From the NCBI RefSeq assembly GCF_000718015.1, contig NZ_JODY01000010.1, forward strand, positions 62,001 through 126,000: a stretch of 64,000 nt of DNA, given 5' to 3'. The DNA is from Streptomyces catenulae. Lineage in GTDB: Bacteria > Actinomycetota > Actinomycetes > Streptomycetales > Streptomycetaceae. How positions within the stretch are numbered: the first letter of the stretch is position 1; the number at the start of each line of letters is the position of its first letter. Shown here piece by piece: positions 26,451 through 34,577 of the stretch. Position numbers and translations under genes: made by a program. Under the pieces are notes generated by a model, which had not been told where the DNA came from, made no database searches, and saw only the letters and a list, made by a program, of their open reading frames with translations.

Positions 26451-27472
26451 CGGTGGCGCTCACGGACCGGGTGGCGGACGCCGTCGCCGCCGTCGAGGCG
26501 CCGGACGTGGTGGTCGCCGTCACCCGCCGCGGCGCCCGCACCGTGCTGAGCGGCGGCACCGCCCCGCCGCCCCCCGGCGGCCGTCGGGCGCTGCGCTACG
26601 AAATCGGCTCGCTCAGCAAGACGTTCACCGTGCTGCTGCTGGCCACGCTGGTCCAGGACGGGACGGTCGGCACCGACGACCGGCTCACCGACCGGCTCCC
26701 CCGCCACACCCCGCCGCACCACACCGCGCACGGCATCACCCTGCGCCATCTGGCCACCCACACCTCCGGGCTGCCGCGGGTGCCGCGCGAACTGCTGCCC
26801 GCCGGACTGTTCCAGCCGTACGCCAACGGCTACCACGGCTACGGCACCGACCGGCTGCTGCACAGCTTCGCCCGCACCCGGCCACGGCCGCCCGGGACCC
26901 GCTGGCACTACTCCAACTTCGGCCTGGCGCTGCTGGGCTGTGCCCTGACCCGCGCCACCGGCACCGCCTTCCCGGCGCTGCTCACCCGCCGGGTGCTGGA
27001 CCCGCTCGGGCTGACCGGGACGGCGCTGGAGCCCGGGACCACCGGCACCGACGCGCTGGGGCACCGGGCGGACGGCCGGACGCCGGTACCGCCCGGTTCG
27101 ATGGGCGCGTTCGCCCCGGCGGCGGCGGTCCGCGCCACCCCGGACGATCTGCTCACCTATCTGGAGGCCCAGCTGACCCCCGGGTCGACGCCGCTGGCCG
27201 GGGCGGTGCGCGCGGTGCAGGTGCCGCAGCTGCGCCGGGGCGCGGGGCGCCCGCACACCCATACGCTGACGTGGTTCCAGCATCCGGCGCCGGGCGGCCC
27301 GCTCCTCTTCCATCTGGGGGCGACGTTCGGGCAGCAGGCGTTCGTCGGCTTCCACCCGGCGAGCGGCACGGGCGTCGCCGCCGTCGCCACCCGGCGCGGC
27401 CGCGCCTGCCGTCTGACGGAGACCGCGTACGAGTTGCTGTACGCACTGGGCGGCGACGCGGCCGGGCGCTGA
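26447..27472 (+). CDS. Beta-lactamase-fold serine hydrolase
   Basis: 341 residues, class C/PBP-like family. Catalytic S-L-S-K (S-x-x-K, about residue 58), Y-S-N (Y-x-N, about 157) and a late H-L-G motif (L-F-H-L-G) are present. No signal peptide is visible, so it probably acts in the cytoplasm, which is unusual for a cell-wall enzyme and fits a peptidase or esterase of a small-molecule or peptide pathway. GTG 26447 overlaps the preceding stop (GTGA). Last gene of the five-gene operon. Confidence 0.85.
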   Translation: MTVALTDRVADAVAAVEAPDVVVAVTRRGARTVLSGGTAPPPPGGRRALRYEIGSLSKTFTVLLLATLVQDGTVGTDDRLTDRLPRHTPPHHTAHGITLRHLATHTSGLPRVPRELLPAGLFQPYANGYHGYGTDRLLHSFARTRPRPPGTRWHYSNFGLALLGCALTRATGTAFPALLTRRVLDPLGLTGTALEPGTTGTDALGHRADGRTPVPPGSMGAFAPAAAVRATPDDLLTYLEAQLTPGSTPLAGAVRAVQVPQLRRGAGRPHTHTLTWFQHPAPGGPLLFHLGATFGQQAFVGFHPASGTGVAAVATRRGRACRLTETAYELLYALGGDAAGR

Positions 27473-27479
27473 GCGGGCG

Positions 27480-28532
27480 TCAGCCGTCCGCGAGGCCGAG
27501 TTCGTCCGGGCCCAGCGAGCGGAAGTGCCGGGCGACCTCGCCGTCGGTGACGTCCTTCAGCCGCGCCGGTGACCAGCGGGGCGCGCGGTCCTTGTCGACG
27601 ATGCGGGCGCGGATGCCCTCCACCAGGTCGGGCGAGGCGAGCGCCGCGGAGGCGATGCGGTAGTCCTGGTCGAGGACGCGCTCCAGCGTGCCGAGGCGGC
27701 GCACCCGGCGCAGCGCGGCGAGGGTGACCTTCAGGGAGGTCGGCGAGAGCTCCAGCAGGGTCTGCGCGGCGCTCTTGGCCGCCGGTTCCCCGCTGTGCTC
27801 CAGCCGGTCGACGATCTCCTCGACGGTGTCGGCGGCGTAGCAGGCGTCGATCCAGCCGCGGTGGTCGGCGAGTTCGGCGGCGGGCGCGGGCTCGGCGAAC
27901 CGGGCCACGGCCGCGTCCACCTCGTCGGTGGCGAGGGCGGCGGCCAGCTCCGGGAGGCGGGCGGCGGGCACATGGTGGTCGGCCAGCCCGCAGAGCAGGG
28001 CGTCACCGGCGGTCATCGGGGTGCCGGTGAGGGCGAGGTGGGTGCCGAGTTCGCCGGGGGCGGCGGCCAGCAGATGGAGTCCGCCGACGTCGGGGACGAA
28101 GCCGATGGCGGTCTCCGGCATGGCGACACGGGAGCGTTCGGTGACGATCCGGACGGTGCCGTGTGCGGAGACGCCGACGCCGCCGCCCATGACGATGCCG
28201 TCCATGAAGGCGACGAACGGCTTGGGGTAGCGGGCGATCTGCGCGTTGAGGCGGTACTCGTCGCGCCAGAAGGCGCGGGTGGCGGCGCCGTCGCCGTCGC
28301 GGGCGTCGTCGTGGATGGCGCGGATGTCGCCGCCCGCGCAGAGTCCGCGCTCGCCCGCCCCGGAGAGCACCACGGTGGCGACGTCCGGGTCGTCCCGCCA
28401 GGTGTCGAGCGCGGTGGAGAGTCGGCGCACCATGCCGTGGGTGAGGGAGTTGAGCGCCCGGGGCCGGTTGAGGACGAGGTGTCCGGCGCGGCCCTCGGTG
28501 CGGTGCAGTACGGAGTCGTCGGCGGCGGTCAT
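27480..28532 (-). CDS. 3-hydroxyisobutyryl-CoA hydrolase / enoyl-CoA hydratase family protein
   Basis: 350 residues, crotonase superfamily. The longer C-terminus and motifs L-C-A-G-G-D-I-R-A-I, M-D-G-I-V-M-G-G-G-V-G-V and P-E-T-A-I-G-F-V-P-D-V-G favour 3-hydroxyisobutyryl-CoA hydrolase (valine catabolism) over plain enoyl-CoA hydratase. It would release free 3-hydroxyisobutyrate in the cytoplasm. It converges with the serine hydrolase gene, 7 bp apart. No other valine-pathway gene is present here. Confidence 0.88.
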   Translation of the reverse strand: MTAADDSVLHRTEGRAGHLVLNRPRALNSLTHGMVRRLSTALDTWRDDPDVATVVLSGAGERGLCAGGDIRAIHDDARDGDGAATRAFWRDEYRLNAQIARYPKPFVAFMDGIVMGGGVGVSAHGTVRIVTERSRVAMPETAIGFVPDVGGLHLLAAAPGELGTHLALTGTPMTAGDALLCGLADHHVPAARLPELAAALATDEVDAAVARFAEPAPAAELADHRGWIDACYAADTVEEIVDRLEHSGEPAAKSAAQTLLELSPTSLKVTLAALRRVRRLGTLERVLDQDYRIASAALASPDLVEGIRARIVDKDRAPRWSPARLKDVTDGEVARHFRSLGPDELGLADG

Positions 28533-28865
28533 CGGGCGTCTCCGGTGCGCTGCGGGGTGGTGAACGGCATCTCTCGTCGGTCCTTCCAGCGGTACGGCGC
28601 CCGCGGGCCGCGGACGGTCGGTGACGGCCCCACTCCATCAGACGGCGCAGGTCCGCGGGCGGCTGCCGGACGGATTGGGTGGCCGGGAGGCGCCGCCCGC
28701 GGGAGCGTCGGACCGGGTCGTCACGGGGACCCGGCACCCCTTTCCCGTCCAAATCCGGCCATTTACGGCTGGGTTAAACTGCCGGGGCCGACAACGCACT
28801 GTTGTGCGGCCGTCACCCGTTCCGTGGTAGGCGGCCGTACGTCCGGGACGACGGGAGGGACGGAC
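28533..28865. other. Divergent intergenic region
   Basis: About 330 bp holding the promoters of the hydrolase (minus) and the small frame/KhtTU genes (plus). GC falls at 28,745-28,785, a likely promoter. I compared it with the c-di-AMP (ydaO) riboswitch and saw no convincing match. Confidence 0.45.
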
Positions 28866-29069
28866 ATGCCGACCACCGCCACTCCCCCCGTTGTTCCCCC
28901 CGCATCCGCCGCCTCCGGCGCCCGTCCGCACGGCGCCGGTTCCGACGCCGTCCGGCCGCGCCGGGTCCGGCGGACCTCCGCCCATGCGCACGGTTTCGTC
29001 CCGCACCGCAGGCCACGGCTGGCTCCCTGCGCGCGCAGCGGCATTCCCGATATGTCCTGCGCCGGCTGA
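28866..29069 (+). CDS. Possible small protein (67 aa) upstream of khtT
   Basis: A 67-residue frame with a strong GGGAGGGA 7 nt before ATG 28866. The protein is Pro/Ala/Arg-rich, without a membrane segment, and ends D-M-S-C-A-G. It might be a leader or regulator of the KhtTU genes 160 bp downstream. No homologue known to me; support rests on the ribosome binding site alone. Confidence 0.35.
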   Translation: MPTTATPPVVPPASAASGARPHGAGSDAVRPRRVRRTSAHAHGFVPHRRPRLAPCARSGIPDMSCAG

Positions 29070-29228
29070 CGCCACCTCACCTCCTTCGGGGCCCGCTCCG
29101 CCCGGCCCCGGTCACCGGCGCCGGATGCTGCACAATGCCTGACCAGTGACGGCCGGTCCCACCGGTCCGTCCGGCCAGGGGCCTCGCACGCCCGCAACGC
29201 TGTACGCACCCCCGCAGGGAGCACCTCC

Positions 29229-29714
29229 ATGGAGCCATCGGCCCACGTCGGCAAGACCGCCCTACCCGGGGTCGGCACCCGCTACGACCTCGACACGGAC
29301 GGCGGACGGCATGTCTCGGTCGTCGCCCATCAGGACGGCCGTCGCATCCTCGCCTTCCACGACCCGCAGGACGAGGACAGCTGCCAGGACTCCGTGGCGC
29401 TCGCGCCGCAGGAGGCGAGCGCGCTGTCCAAGCTCCTCTTCCCCGACCCCGTCGCCCATCTCCACCAGCACCCGGAGATCGATCTGGTCACCGAGCACAT
29501 CCCGGTCACCAAACGATCCCCGTACGCCGGGCGGACCCTGGGGGCCACCGCGGCCCGCACCCGCACCGGCGCGTCCATCGTCGCCGTTCTGCGCCGTACC
29601 GACGCCGTGCCCTCGCCCACCCCGGACTTCCGTTTCGCGATCGGCGACACCCTCGTCGTGGTCGGCACCCGGGAAGGCGTGGACGCCGTCGCCGCATTGA
29701 TCACCGGAGGGTAA
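29229..29714 (+). CDS. khtT: Cation:proton antiporter regulatory subunit (KhtT/TrkA-C)
   Basis: 161 residues. The C-terminal 75 residues are a TrkA_C (RCK_C) domain (A-S-I-V-A-V-L-R-R and G-D-T-L-V-V-V-G-T), which in KhtT binds c-di-AMP and gates the antiporter. The N-terminal part has a short beta domain (Y-D-L-D-T-D-G-G-R). Cytoplasmic. It lies 6 bp upstream of the antiporter gene, so the two form a KhtTU K+(cation)/H+ exchanger used in pH and osmotic control. Ligand inferred from family. Confidence 0.92.
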   Translation: MEPSAHVGKTALPGVGTRYDLDTDGGRHVSVVAHQDGRRILAFHDPQDEDSCQDSVALAPQEASALSKLLFPDPVAHLHQHPEIDLVTEHIPVTKRSPYAGRTLGATAARTRTGASIVAVLRRTDAVPSPTPDFRFAIGDTLVVVGTREGVDAVAALITGG

Positions 29715-29720
29715 CCGCCC

Positions 29721-30983
29721 GTGCACGACACCACCGCGCTGCTCATCGAACTCGGGGCCATCATCCTCGGCCTGGGCATACTCGGCCGGCTCGCGGGGCG
29801 GGTGGGATTCTCACCGATTCCGCTCTACCTGCTCGCCGGACTCGCCTTCGGCCACGGGGGGCTGCTGCCGCTCAACGCCAGTGAGGAATTCGTCTCCACC
29901 GGCGCCGAGATCGGCGTCATCCTGCTGCTGCTCCTGCTGGGACTGGAGTACAGCGCCTCGGAGCTGGTCACCAATCTCAAGACGCAATATCCCTCCGGGA
30001 TCGTGGACTTCGCGCTGAACGCCGTGCCGGGCGCGGTGGCCGCGCTGGTGCTCGGGTGGGGGCCGGTGGCCGCGGTGGCGCTGGCCGGGGTCACCTGGAT
30101 CTCGTCGTCGGGCGTGATCGCCAAGGTGCTCGGCGATCTCGGGCGGCTGGGTAACCGCGAGACGCCGGTGATCCTCGGCGTCCTGGTCATCGAGGACCTG
30201 GCGATGGCGGTCTACCTGCCGCTGCTGACCGCGCTGCTGGCCGGGCTGAGCCTGGCGGGCGGCAGCCTGACCCTGCTGATCTCGCTCGGTACGGTCGGCG
30301 CGGTCCTGTACGTGGCGCTGCGGCACGGCAGACTGATCAGCCGGGCGGTCTCCTCGGACAACCCGGAGATGCTACTGCTGGTGGTGCTGGGGCTGACGGT
30401 GCTGGTCGCCGGGGTCGCGCAGCAACTGCAGGTGTCGGCGGCGGTCGGTGCGTTCCTCGTCGGTATCGCGCTCTCCGGTGAGGTGGCCGAGGGCGCGCAC
30501 CATCTGCTGGCGCCGATGCGGGACCTGTTCGCCGCGGTGTTCTTCGTCTTCTTCGGCCTCAACACGGACCCGGCGGCGATCCCGCCGGTGCTCGTCCCCG
30601 CGCTGATCCTGGCCGTGATCACCGCCTGCACCAAGATCGCGACCGGCTGGTTCGCGGCCCGCCGCGCCGGGGTGCGTACGGCGGGACGCTGGCGGACCGG
30701 CGGCACACTGGTGGCGCGCGGCGAGTTCTCGATCGTCATCGCCGGTCTCGCGGTCGGCGTGGAGCCCCGCATCGGCCCGCTGGCCACCGCGTACGTCCTG
30801 ATCCTGGTGATCCTCGGGCCGCTGGCCGCCCGTTTCACCGAGCCGGTGGCGCGCCGCGCGACCCGGCTGCTGGGCCGTGCCCCGGCCACGGCGGGCGCGG
30901 TGCCCGCACCGGCGGCGGCGCCCGAGGCGCCCGCCGAGGAGTCCCCGGCCACTCCGGGTGACACGGCCCGTACCCGCGGCTGA
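29721..30983 (+). CDS. khtU: CPA2-family cation:proton antiporter (KhtU-like)
   Basis: 420 residues with 12-13 membrane segments. CPA2 features include L-L-L-L-L-G-L-E-Y, A-G-V-T-W-I-S-S-S-G-V-I and A-V-F-F-V-F-F-G-L-N-T. GTG 29721 begins directly after the khtT stop. Exports K+ (or Na+) in exchange for protons across the plasma membrane. The C-terminal 40 residues are Ala/Pro-rich and cytoplasmic; the regulatory domain is on the separate KhtT protein. Confidence 0.92.
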   Translation: MHDTTALLIELGAIILGLGILGRLAGRVGFSPIPLYLLAGLAFGHGGLLPLNASEEFVSTGAEIGVILLLLLLGLEYSASELVTNLKTQYPSGIVDFALNAVPGAVAALVLGWGPVAAVALAGVTWISSSGVIAKVLGDLGRLGNRETPVILGVLVIEDLAMAVYLPLLTALLAGLSLAGGSLTLLISLGTVGAVLYVALRHGRLISRAVSSDNPEMLLLVVLGLTVLVAGVAQQLQVSAAVGAFLVGIALSGEVAEGAHHLLAPMRDLFAAVFFVFFGLNTDPAAIPPVLVPALILAVITACTKIATGWFAARRAGVRTAGRWRTGGTLVARGEFSIVIAGLAVGVEPRIGPLATAYVLILVILGPLAARFTEPVARRATRLLGRAPATAGAVPAPAAAPEAPAEESPATPGDTARTRG

Positions 30984-31068
30984 CGGGACCCGCACACGAC
31001 GCCGGCCGGCGCCCGCGAGGGGTGCCGGCCGTCGGGCCTTTCGCACGGTTTCCGGCCGTGCGCGCAGG

Positions 31069-31515
31069 TCAGACGCGGTGGCGGCGACGACTCCGGCCGG
31101 ACACCGCGACGCAGATCAACCCCAGCAGACACGTCAGACCGCCGATGACCGCGTTGGTCCAGATCACGCCGCGGTCCGGGCCGCTGCCGACGATCCAGGG
31201 CGCGATGATCATCCAGGCGCCCATCACGCACATCGCCCAGCTCAGGCCGTACATCCGCGCCGGGCGGGCGGTGAAGCCGAGGCCCAGCGCGGCGATGGCG
31301 ATGCCCATGATCACGTTGTGGGTCATCAGCGCCGGCTGCGAGGCCGTGAAGTGCACGATCCACGGCGAGACCGCGCAGAACAGGCCGACGAGGAACACCG
31401 GTCCGTCCACGAGGGCCACGTCGCGCCCGCCGAGCACCCGGTCGTACCGGGCCTGCATCTCCGATACATCGGGGTGACCCGCGAGGTCTCCCCTGTGGTG
31501 TGAGACGTCGGCCAT
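31069..31515 (-). CDS. SPW-repeat membrane protein
   Basis: 148 residues. After a His/Asp-rich N-terminus there are four hydrophobic segments containing two SPW-type repeats (A-V-S-P-W-I-V-H-F and I-A-P-W-I-V-G-S). The family is common in actinobacteria and proteobacteria and has no established function. GAAGGAGG precedes ATG 31515; an earlier in-frame start has no such site. Confidence 0.88.
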   Translation of the reverse strand: MADVSHHRGDLAGHPDVSEMQARYDRVLGGRDVALVDGPVFLVGLFCAVSPWIVHFTASQPALMTHNVIMGIAIAALGLGFTARPARMYGLSWAMCVMGAWMIIAPWIVGSGPDRGVIWTNAVIGGLTCLLGLICVAVSGRSRRRHRV

Positions 31516-31656
31516 CCGACTCGCCTCCTTCGTCCGCAAGCCTGGCCGTTCCGTGCGGCAGTGGAACCACACACCCCTATTCTGCGCTTATGTCGCCTTT
31601 ATGTGTAGTGGTGGCGGGTGGCCGGTTCCGCGCCGGTACCCGGCGGGCGGCCCGGC

Positions 31657-32220
31657 TCACGGGCGGCCGAGCAGTCCGTCCAGATGCGGCAGGTCGTGGG
31701 CGAGCCGCTCCCGCTTGGCGCGGAAGCAGCGAATGTTCTCCGGGCACGGCTCCGTCAGCAGCGGCACCTGCGCCGCGACACCGATGCCGTGAGCCACCAA
31801 CGCCTCCCGCTTGAGCGGATTGTTCGACAGCAGACGTACGGAGTTGACGCCGAGGTCGTGCAGGACGTCGGCGGCCACGCGGTAGTCGCGGGCGTCGACC
31901 GGCAGCCCGAGCGCGAGGTTGGCCTCGACGGTGTCCAGCCCCTCCCCCTGGAGCCTCATCGCCCGCAGTTTCGCCAACAGCCCGATTCCGCGGCCCTCGT
32001 GCCCTTGGAGATGGACCAGAATTCCGCGGCCTTCCGCGACGATCTCCCGCAGCGCCGCGGCCAATTGCTCCCCGCATTCGCAGTGCCGGGAGGCGAAGAC
32101 ATCTCCGGTCAGACACTCGGAATGCAATCGGGTCAGCGTCCGCTCTCCGGCGACCTCTCCGTGCACCAGCGCCAGCTGTTCCTTCCGGTGGCTGCGGCGG
32201 GCCCGGGGACGCCCGACCAC
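31657..32220 (-). CDS. ribA: GTP cyclohydrolase II (RibA)
   Basis: 187 residues; opens the imidazole ring of GTP, first step of riboflavin synthesis. The zinc site S-E-C-L-T-G-D-V-F followed by H-C-E-C-G is intact (three Cys), as are G-H-E-G-R-G-I-G-L and the C-terminal N-N-P-L-K. The N-terminus begins only about 20 residues before the E-Q-L-A-L-V-H-G strand, slightly shorter than usual, and GTG 32220 lacks a good ribosome binding site, so the start is uncertain. Stand-alone gene, no ribB domain. Confidence 0.88.
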   Translation of the reverse strand: MVGRPRARRSHRKEQLALVHGEVAGERTLTRLHSECLTGDVFASRHCECGEQLAAALREIVAEGRGILVHLQGHEGRGIGLLAKLRAMRLQGEGLDTVEANLALGLPVDARDYRVAADVLHDLGVNSVRLLSNNPLKREALVAHGIGVAAQVPLLTEPCPENIRCFRAKRERLAHDLPHLDGLLGRP

Positions 32221-32317
32221 GGCGGGCTGACCCCACGGTCGGGCTGAGCCCCGACGGGCCCGATTCCCTTACGGGGGCAGCGCGTTCACCACCCCCACTC
32301 CGCCGACGAATTCCCCA

Positions 32318-32351
32318 TTCCTTCCGGGTTCCGTACGGAACCCGGAAGGAA
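32318..32351. terminator. 34-bp perfect palindrome, probable terminator
   Basis: 15-bp arms TTCCTTCCGGGTTCC and GGAACCCGGAAGGAA around GTAC. It lies between the small membrane gene (ends 32481, minus) and ribA (minus), so it probably ends the former transcript. Confidence 0.65.
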
Positions 32352-32480
32352 CTGTCGATACGTGCCCGCGGAACCGTCCGTTCCCGACTCGGGGCAGCCG
32401 GACGGCTCGCGGCGGCGGAGCTGCGGCCCGCGCCGCGTGATCCGTACGCGCTCCCCGTCCGGCCGGGCCCCGGCCGGGCG

Positions 32481-32681
32481 TCAGGTGCCCGCGTGGCGAC
32501 CCAGGTAGATCACCAACACCAGGAATCCGGCGACGAGATGGCCGACGGCTATGTAGAGCAGCACCTGGCGGGTGGTCGCGTGTTCCTTGCGCCGGGAGAT
32601 CAGCGCGAGGACACGCGGCGGCGGCGACGGCCGGACCAGCGGGCGGCCGATCGGGCGACCGGTGCGCCGCCGCGTCGGCAC
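32481..32681 (-). CDS. Small membrane protein (DUF6126-like)
   Basis: About 66 residues. The C-terminal half reads R-R-K-E-H-A-T-T-R-Q-V-L-L-Y-I-A-V-G-H, then a single membrane helix (L-V-A-G-F-L-V-L-V-I-Y-L-G). This resembles the short DUF6126 membrane proteins of Streptomyces, whose role is unknown. GTG 32681 is a tentative start; the frame is open further upstream but with Arg/Pro-rich, non-conserved-looking sequence. Confidence is higher for the C-terminus than for the start. Confidence 0.5.
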   Translation of the reverse strand: MPTRRRTGRPIGRPLVRPSPPPRVLALISRRKEHATTRQVLLYIAVGHLVAGFLVLVIYLGRHAGT

Positions 32682-33087
32682 GGCGCGCCGCCGCACTCCG
32701 CACCGGGGCGCGGTCCGGCCGCCGGGCGGCCGCCACGGGCAGGGGCGCGGCCCCCGTGAGGCGACCGCGCCGTCCTCGTAGGCGTGGTGGTGCGGGCCGA
32801 TGCAGGGGCGCCTGGAGTCCGGGGTTCCGGTGACCGGCAGGCAGGTGCGCGAGTGGACCGCGCGCCACGGCGGCGGACCCTTCCGCCGGGCGGCGCCGGG
32901 CACGGCGCTCATTCGACGAGGCCGCCGGGCGGCCTGCCCCGGTCGCGGTGGACGGCCGTCGCCCGGGCTGACCGCCGCGCGGCGCACCCGGCCACGCCCG
33001 TCGGCGGTGCGCCGACGGTGTGCGCCCGGCGCCGCGTCCCGCTCATCCCTGCTCCGTCCACGTCCGCTCCGCCCACTCCCGTTCCGC
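32682..33087. other. Stretch without a supported gene
   Basis: About 400 bp, very GC-rich. Long open frames exist on both strands but encode Arg/Pro-rich sequence without domains or good start sites. Probably promoter and decayed sequence. Confidence 0.4.
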
Positions 33088-33456
33088 TCATGACGCCTCC
33101 TGGACGCGGGGCTGCCCGGCCGGTGTCCGCCGCGGGTCGGCGGAGAGGTCGCCGTGGCCGGTCAGGGCCACGGGGAGGGTCCGGCGGGCGGCGCCCAGCA
33201 GACCGGCCATGTCGCCGCCGGCCAGTTCGTAGACGACCGTGGTGCCCGTGCGGGTGGCGGTGACGATGCCGGAGCGGCGCAGGACCGCGAGTTGCTGGGA
33301 GAGTGCCGCCGGTCCGACGCCGATCGCGCCGCGCAGCTGCCGCACCGGCAACGGGCCCTCCTGCAACAGCTCCAGCACACGGATGCGTACGGGGTGGCCG
33401 AGCACCCGGAAGAATGCGGCCTTCGCCTCGTACAGCGGCAGCCGGGGGTCGTTCAT
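33088..33456 (-). CDS. ArsR-family transcriptional regulator
   Basis: 122 residues with the winged helix-turn-helix: F-F-R-V-L-G-H-P-V-R-I-R-V-L-E-L-L then V-G-P-A-A-L-S-Q-Q-L-A-V-L-R-R-S-G. The usual alpha-3 metal site (C-V-C) is absent; residues 40-50 read R-Q-L-R-G-A-I, so it probably senses something other than a metal through that site. GGGAGC precedes ATG 33456. A palindrome at 33616 is a likely binding site upstream of this gene. No target gene adjoins it. Confidence 0.88.
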   Translation of the reverse strand: MNDPRLPLYEAKAAFFRVLGHPVRIRVLELLQEGPLPVRQLRGAIGVGPAALSQQLAVLRRSGIVTATRTGTTVVYELAGGDMAGLLGAARRTLPVALTGHGDLSADPRRTPAGQPRVQEAS

Positions 33457-33615
33457 GAGGGGGCTCCCGCCGCGGCGGGGCGTCGGTGGTGCGGTCGGTG
33501 CGGCGTCCGCGCCGCGCGGCGCCGGGCATCCCGGGACCGCTCCCCTGCCGCTCCGGCCCATCCGCCCACGCCTGCCTCCGCTCACGGTCCGCCGACAACC
33601 ACACCAACTGTTGAA

Positions 33616-33631
33616 TTGCAGACTTCTGCAA
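33616..33631. promoter_or_regulatory. Putative ArsR operator
   Basis: Perfect inverted repeat TTGCAGA-n2-TCTGCAA, 160 bp upstream of the ArsR start and in an AT-richer patch. Size and symmetry match ArsR/SmtB operators (12-2-12 type cores), fitting autoregulation. Confidence 0.5.
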
Positions 33632-34079
33632 CTGTAGACGACATCCGGCCGCTCATGGGAAGGCAGGGTCCGATCGCGACACCTTTCCGGCGGGGGACAT
33701 CCGACACATCGGGCATGTTCACGACACCCCTCGGCATCCCGGGACGGGACACACGCCCGTACGCCGGAGGAATCGCCGCCCCCGTGCCGCCGGTCGCCCG
33801 GGGGCGGACCGGCCGAAGATCGCCTTGACAGCATGTGCGCCCCTCTCCCCGCGGTCCCGCTTCCCGCCGCCCGCCCGGCGGCGCGCTCCGCCCGCCGGAC
33901 CGGGACCGCCCCGCCCTTGCGGACCGGAGCGGCAGTGGGCCGCCTGCCCGGCGGCGTGGCCTGTCAACCGCGGCGCGCGCGGGAACGTATCTTCTGCCCG
34001 TCACCGGCGCAGGCGCATCTGCGGCGGTCCGGGTGGTGTGCCCGCAACCCGCGGGTGGGTCGGCTGGTTGAGTCCGGTC
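33632..34079. other. Intergenic region without a supported gene
   Basis: About 450 bp between the ArsR control region and the small gene at 34080. Open frames are Arg/Pro-rich and lack ribosome binding sites. Nothing else seen. Confidence 0.45.
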
Positions 34080-34373
34080 ATGGACGCCAAGCAGAACGCC
34101 GGGCCCCCGTTCCGGCGCCGCGCTCTCCCCCCGTCACCGCCCACGGCCCCGGCGCCGCAGGCCGGGCGCCGGGAGGAGGCCACGCCGATCTTCGACCAAC
34201 TGCTGCGGGAGTGGCGGTCCGGTGCGCCGACCCCGGTCGCCTGGCCCCCGACCGACCCCCCGCCGCAGCCCGCGGACCGGCGCCCGCCCGCGGACGAGGA
34301 ACGCGTCATCCCCCGCTCCCGCCGCCACGACGCACCCCCGAAGGGCCCCGGCACCAGGCGCGCCGAGGAGTGA
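34080..34373 (+). CDS. Small hypothetical protein with PIFDQLLREW motif
   Basis: 97 residues, Pro/Arg-rich and probably disordered apart from T-P-I-F-D-Q-L-L-R-E-W-R near residue 36, an amphipathic helix that recurs in short Streptomyces proteins. No signal peptide. Weak ribosome binding site. Function unknown. It lies 73 bp from the disrupted glutathione peroxidase gene, convergent with it. Confidence 0.5.
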   Translation: MDAKQNAGPPFRRRALPPSPPTAPAPQAGRREEATPIFDQLLREWRSGAPTPVAWPPTDPPPQPADRRPPADEERVIPRSRRHDAPPKGPGTRRAEE

Positions 34374-34445
34374 ACGTCCGGCCGCCGACCGGGCGGGCGG
34401 GCGTTCGGCGGTGCGCGCCCGCCGGGGCGGACGCGCACCGGGCCG

Positions 34446-34568
34446 TCATGCGGGCAGTTGGGCCTCGACGGCGGCGACGAGCTCGGGGGCGTCCGGCTCG
34501 GTCTGCGGGGCGAAGCGCGCCGCGACCGTGCCGTCGGGGGCGATCAGGAACTTCTCGGGTTTTCTCTC
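34446..34568 (-). pseudogene. Glutathione peroxidase, C-terminal fragment (left edge of prophage)
   Basis: About 40 codons reading E-K-F-L-I-A-P-D-G-T-V, A-A-R-F-A-P-Q-T-E-P-D-A-P-E-L and the normal end of a bacterial glutathione peroxidase. Nothing upstream in frame belongs to that family: sequence changes to the integrase 3' end within about 10 bp. The matching N-terminal fragment lies at 53,637-53,957 in the same orientation, so the gene was split by the inserted prophage. Confidence 0.88.
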
Positions 34569-34577
34569 TGAAGAACG

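Noticed and set aside
28740..28865. Possible c-di-AMP (ydaO) riboswitch before khtTU
   Set aside because: Conserved riboswitch blocks could not be recognised; the KhtT protein itself is the expected c-di-AMP sensor.
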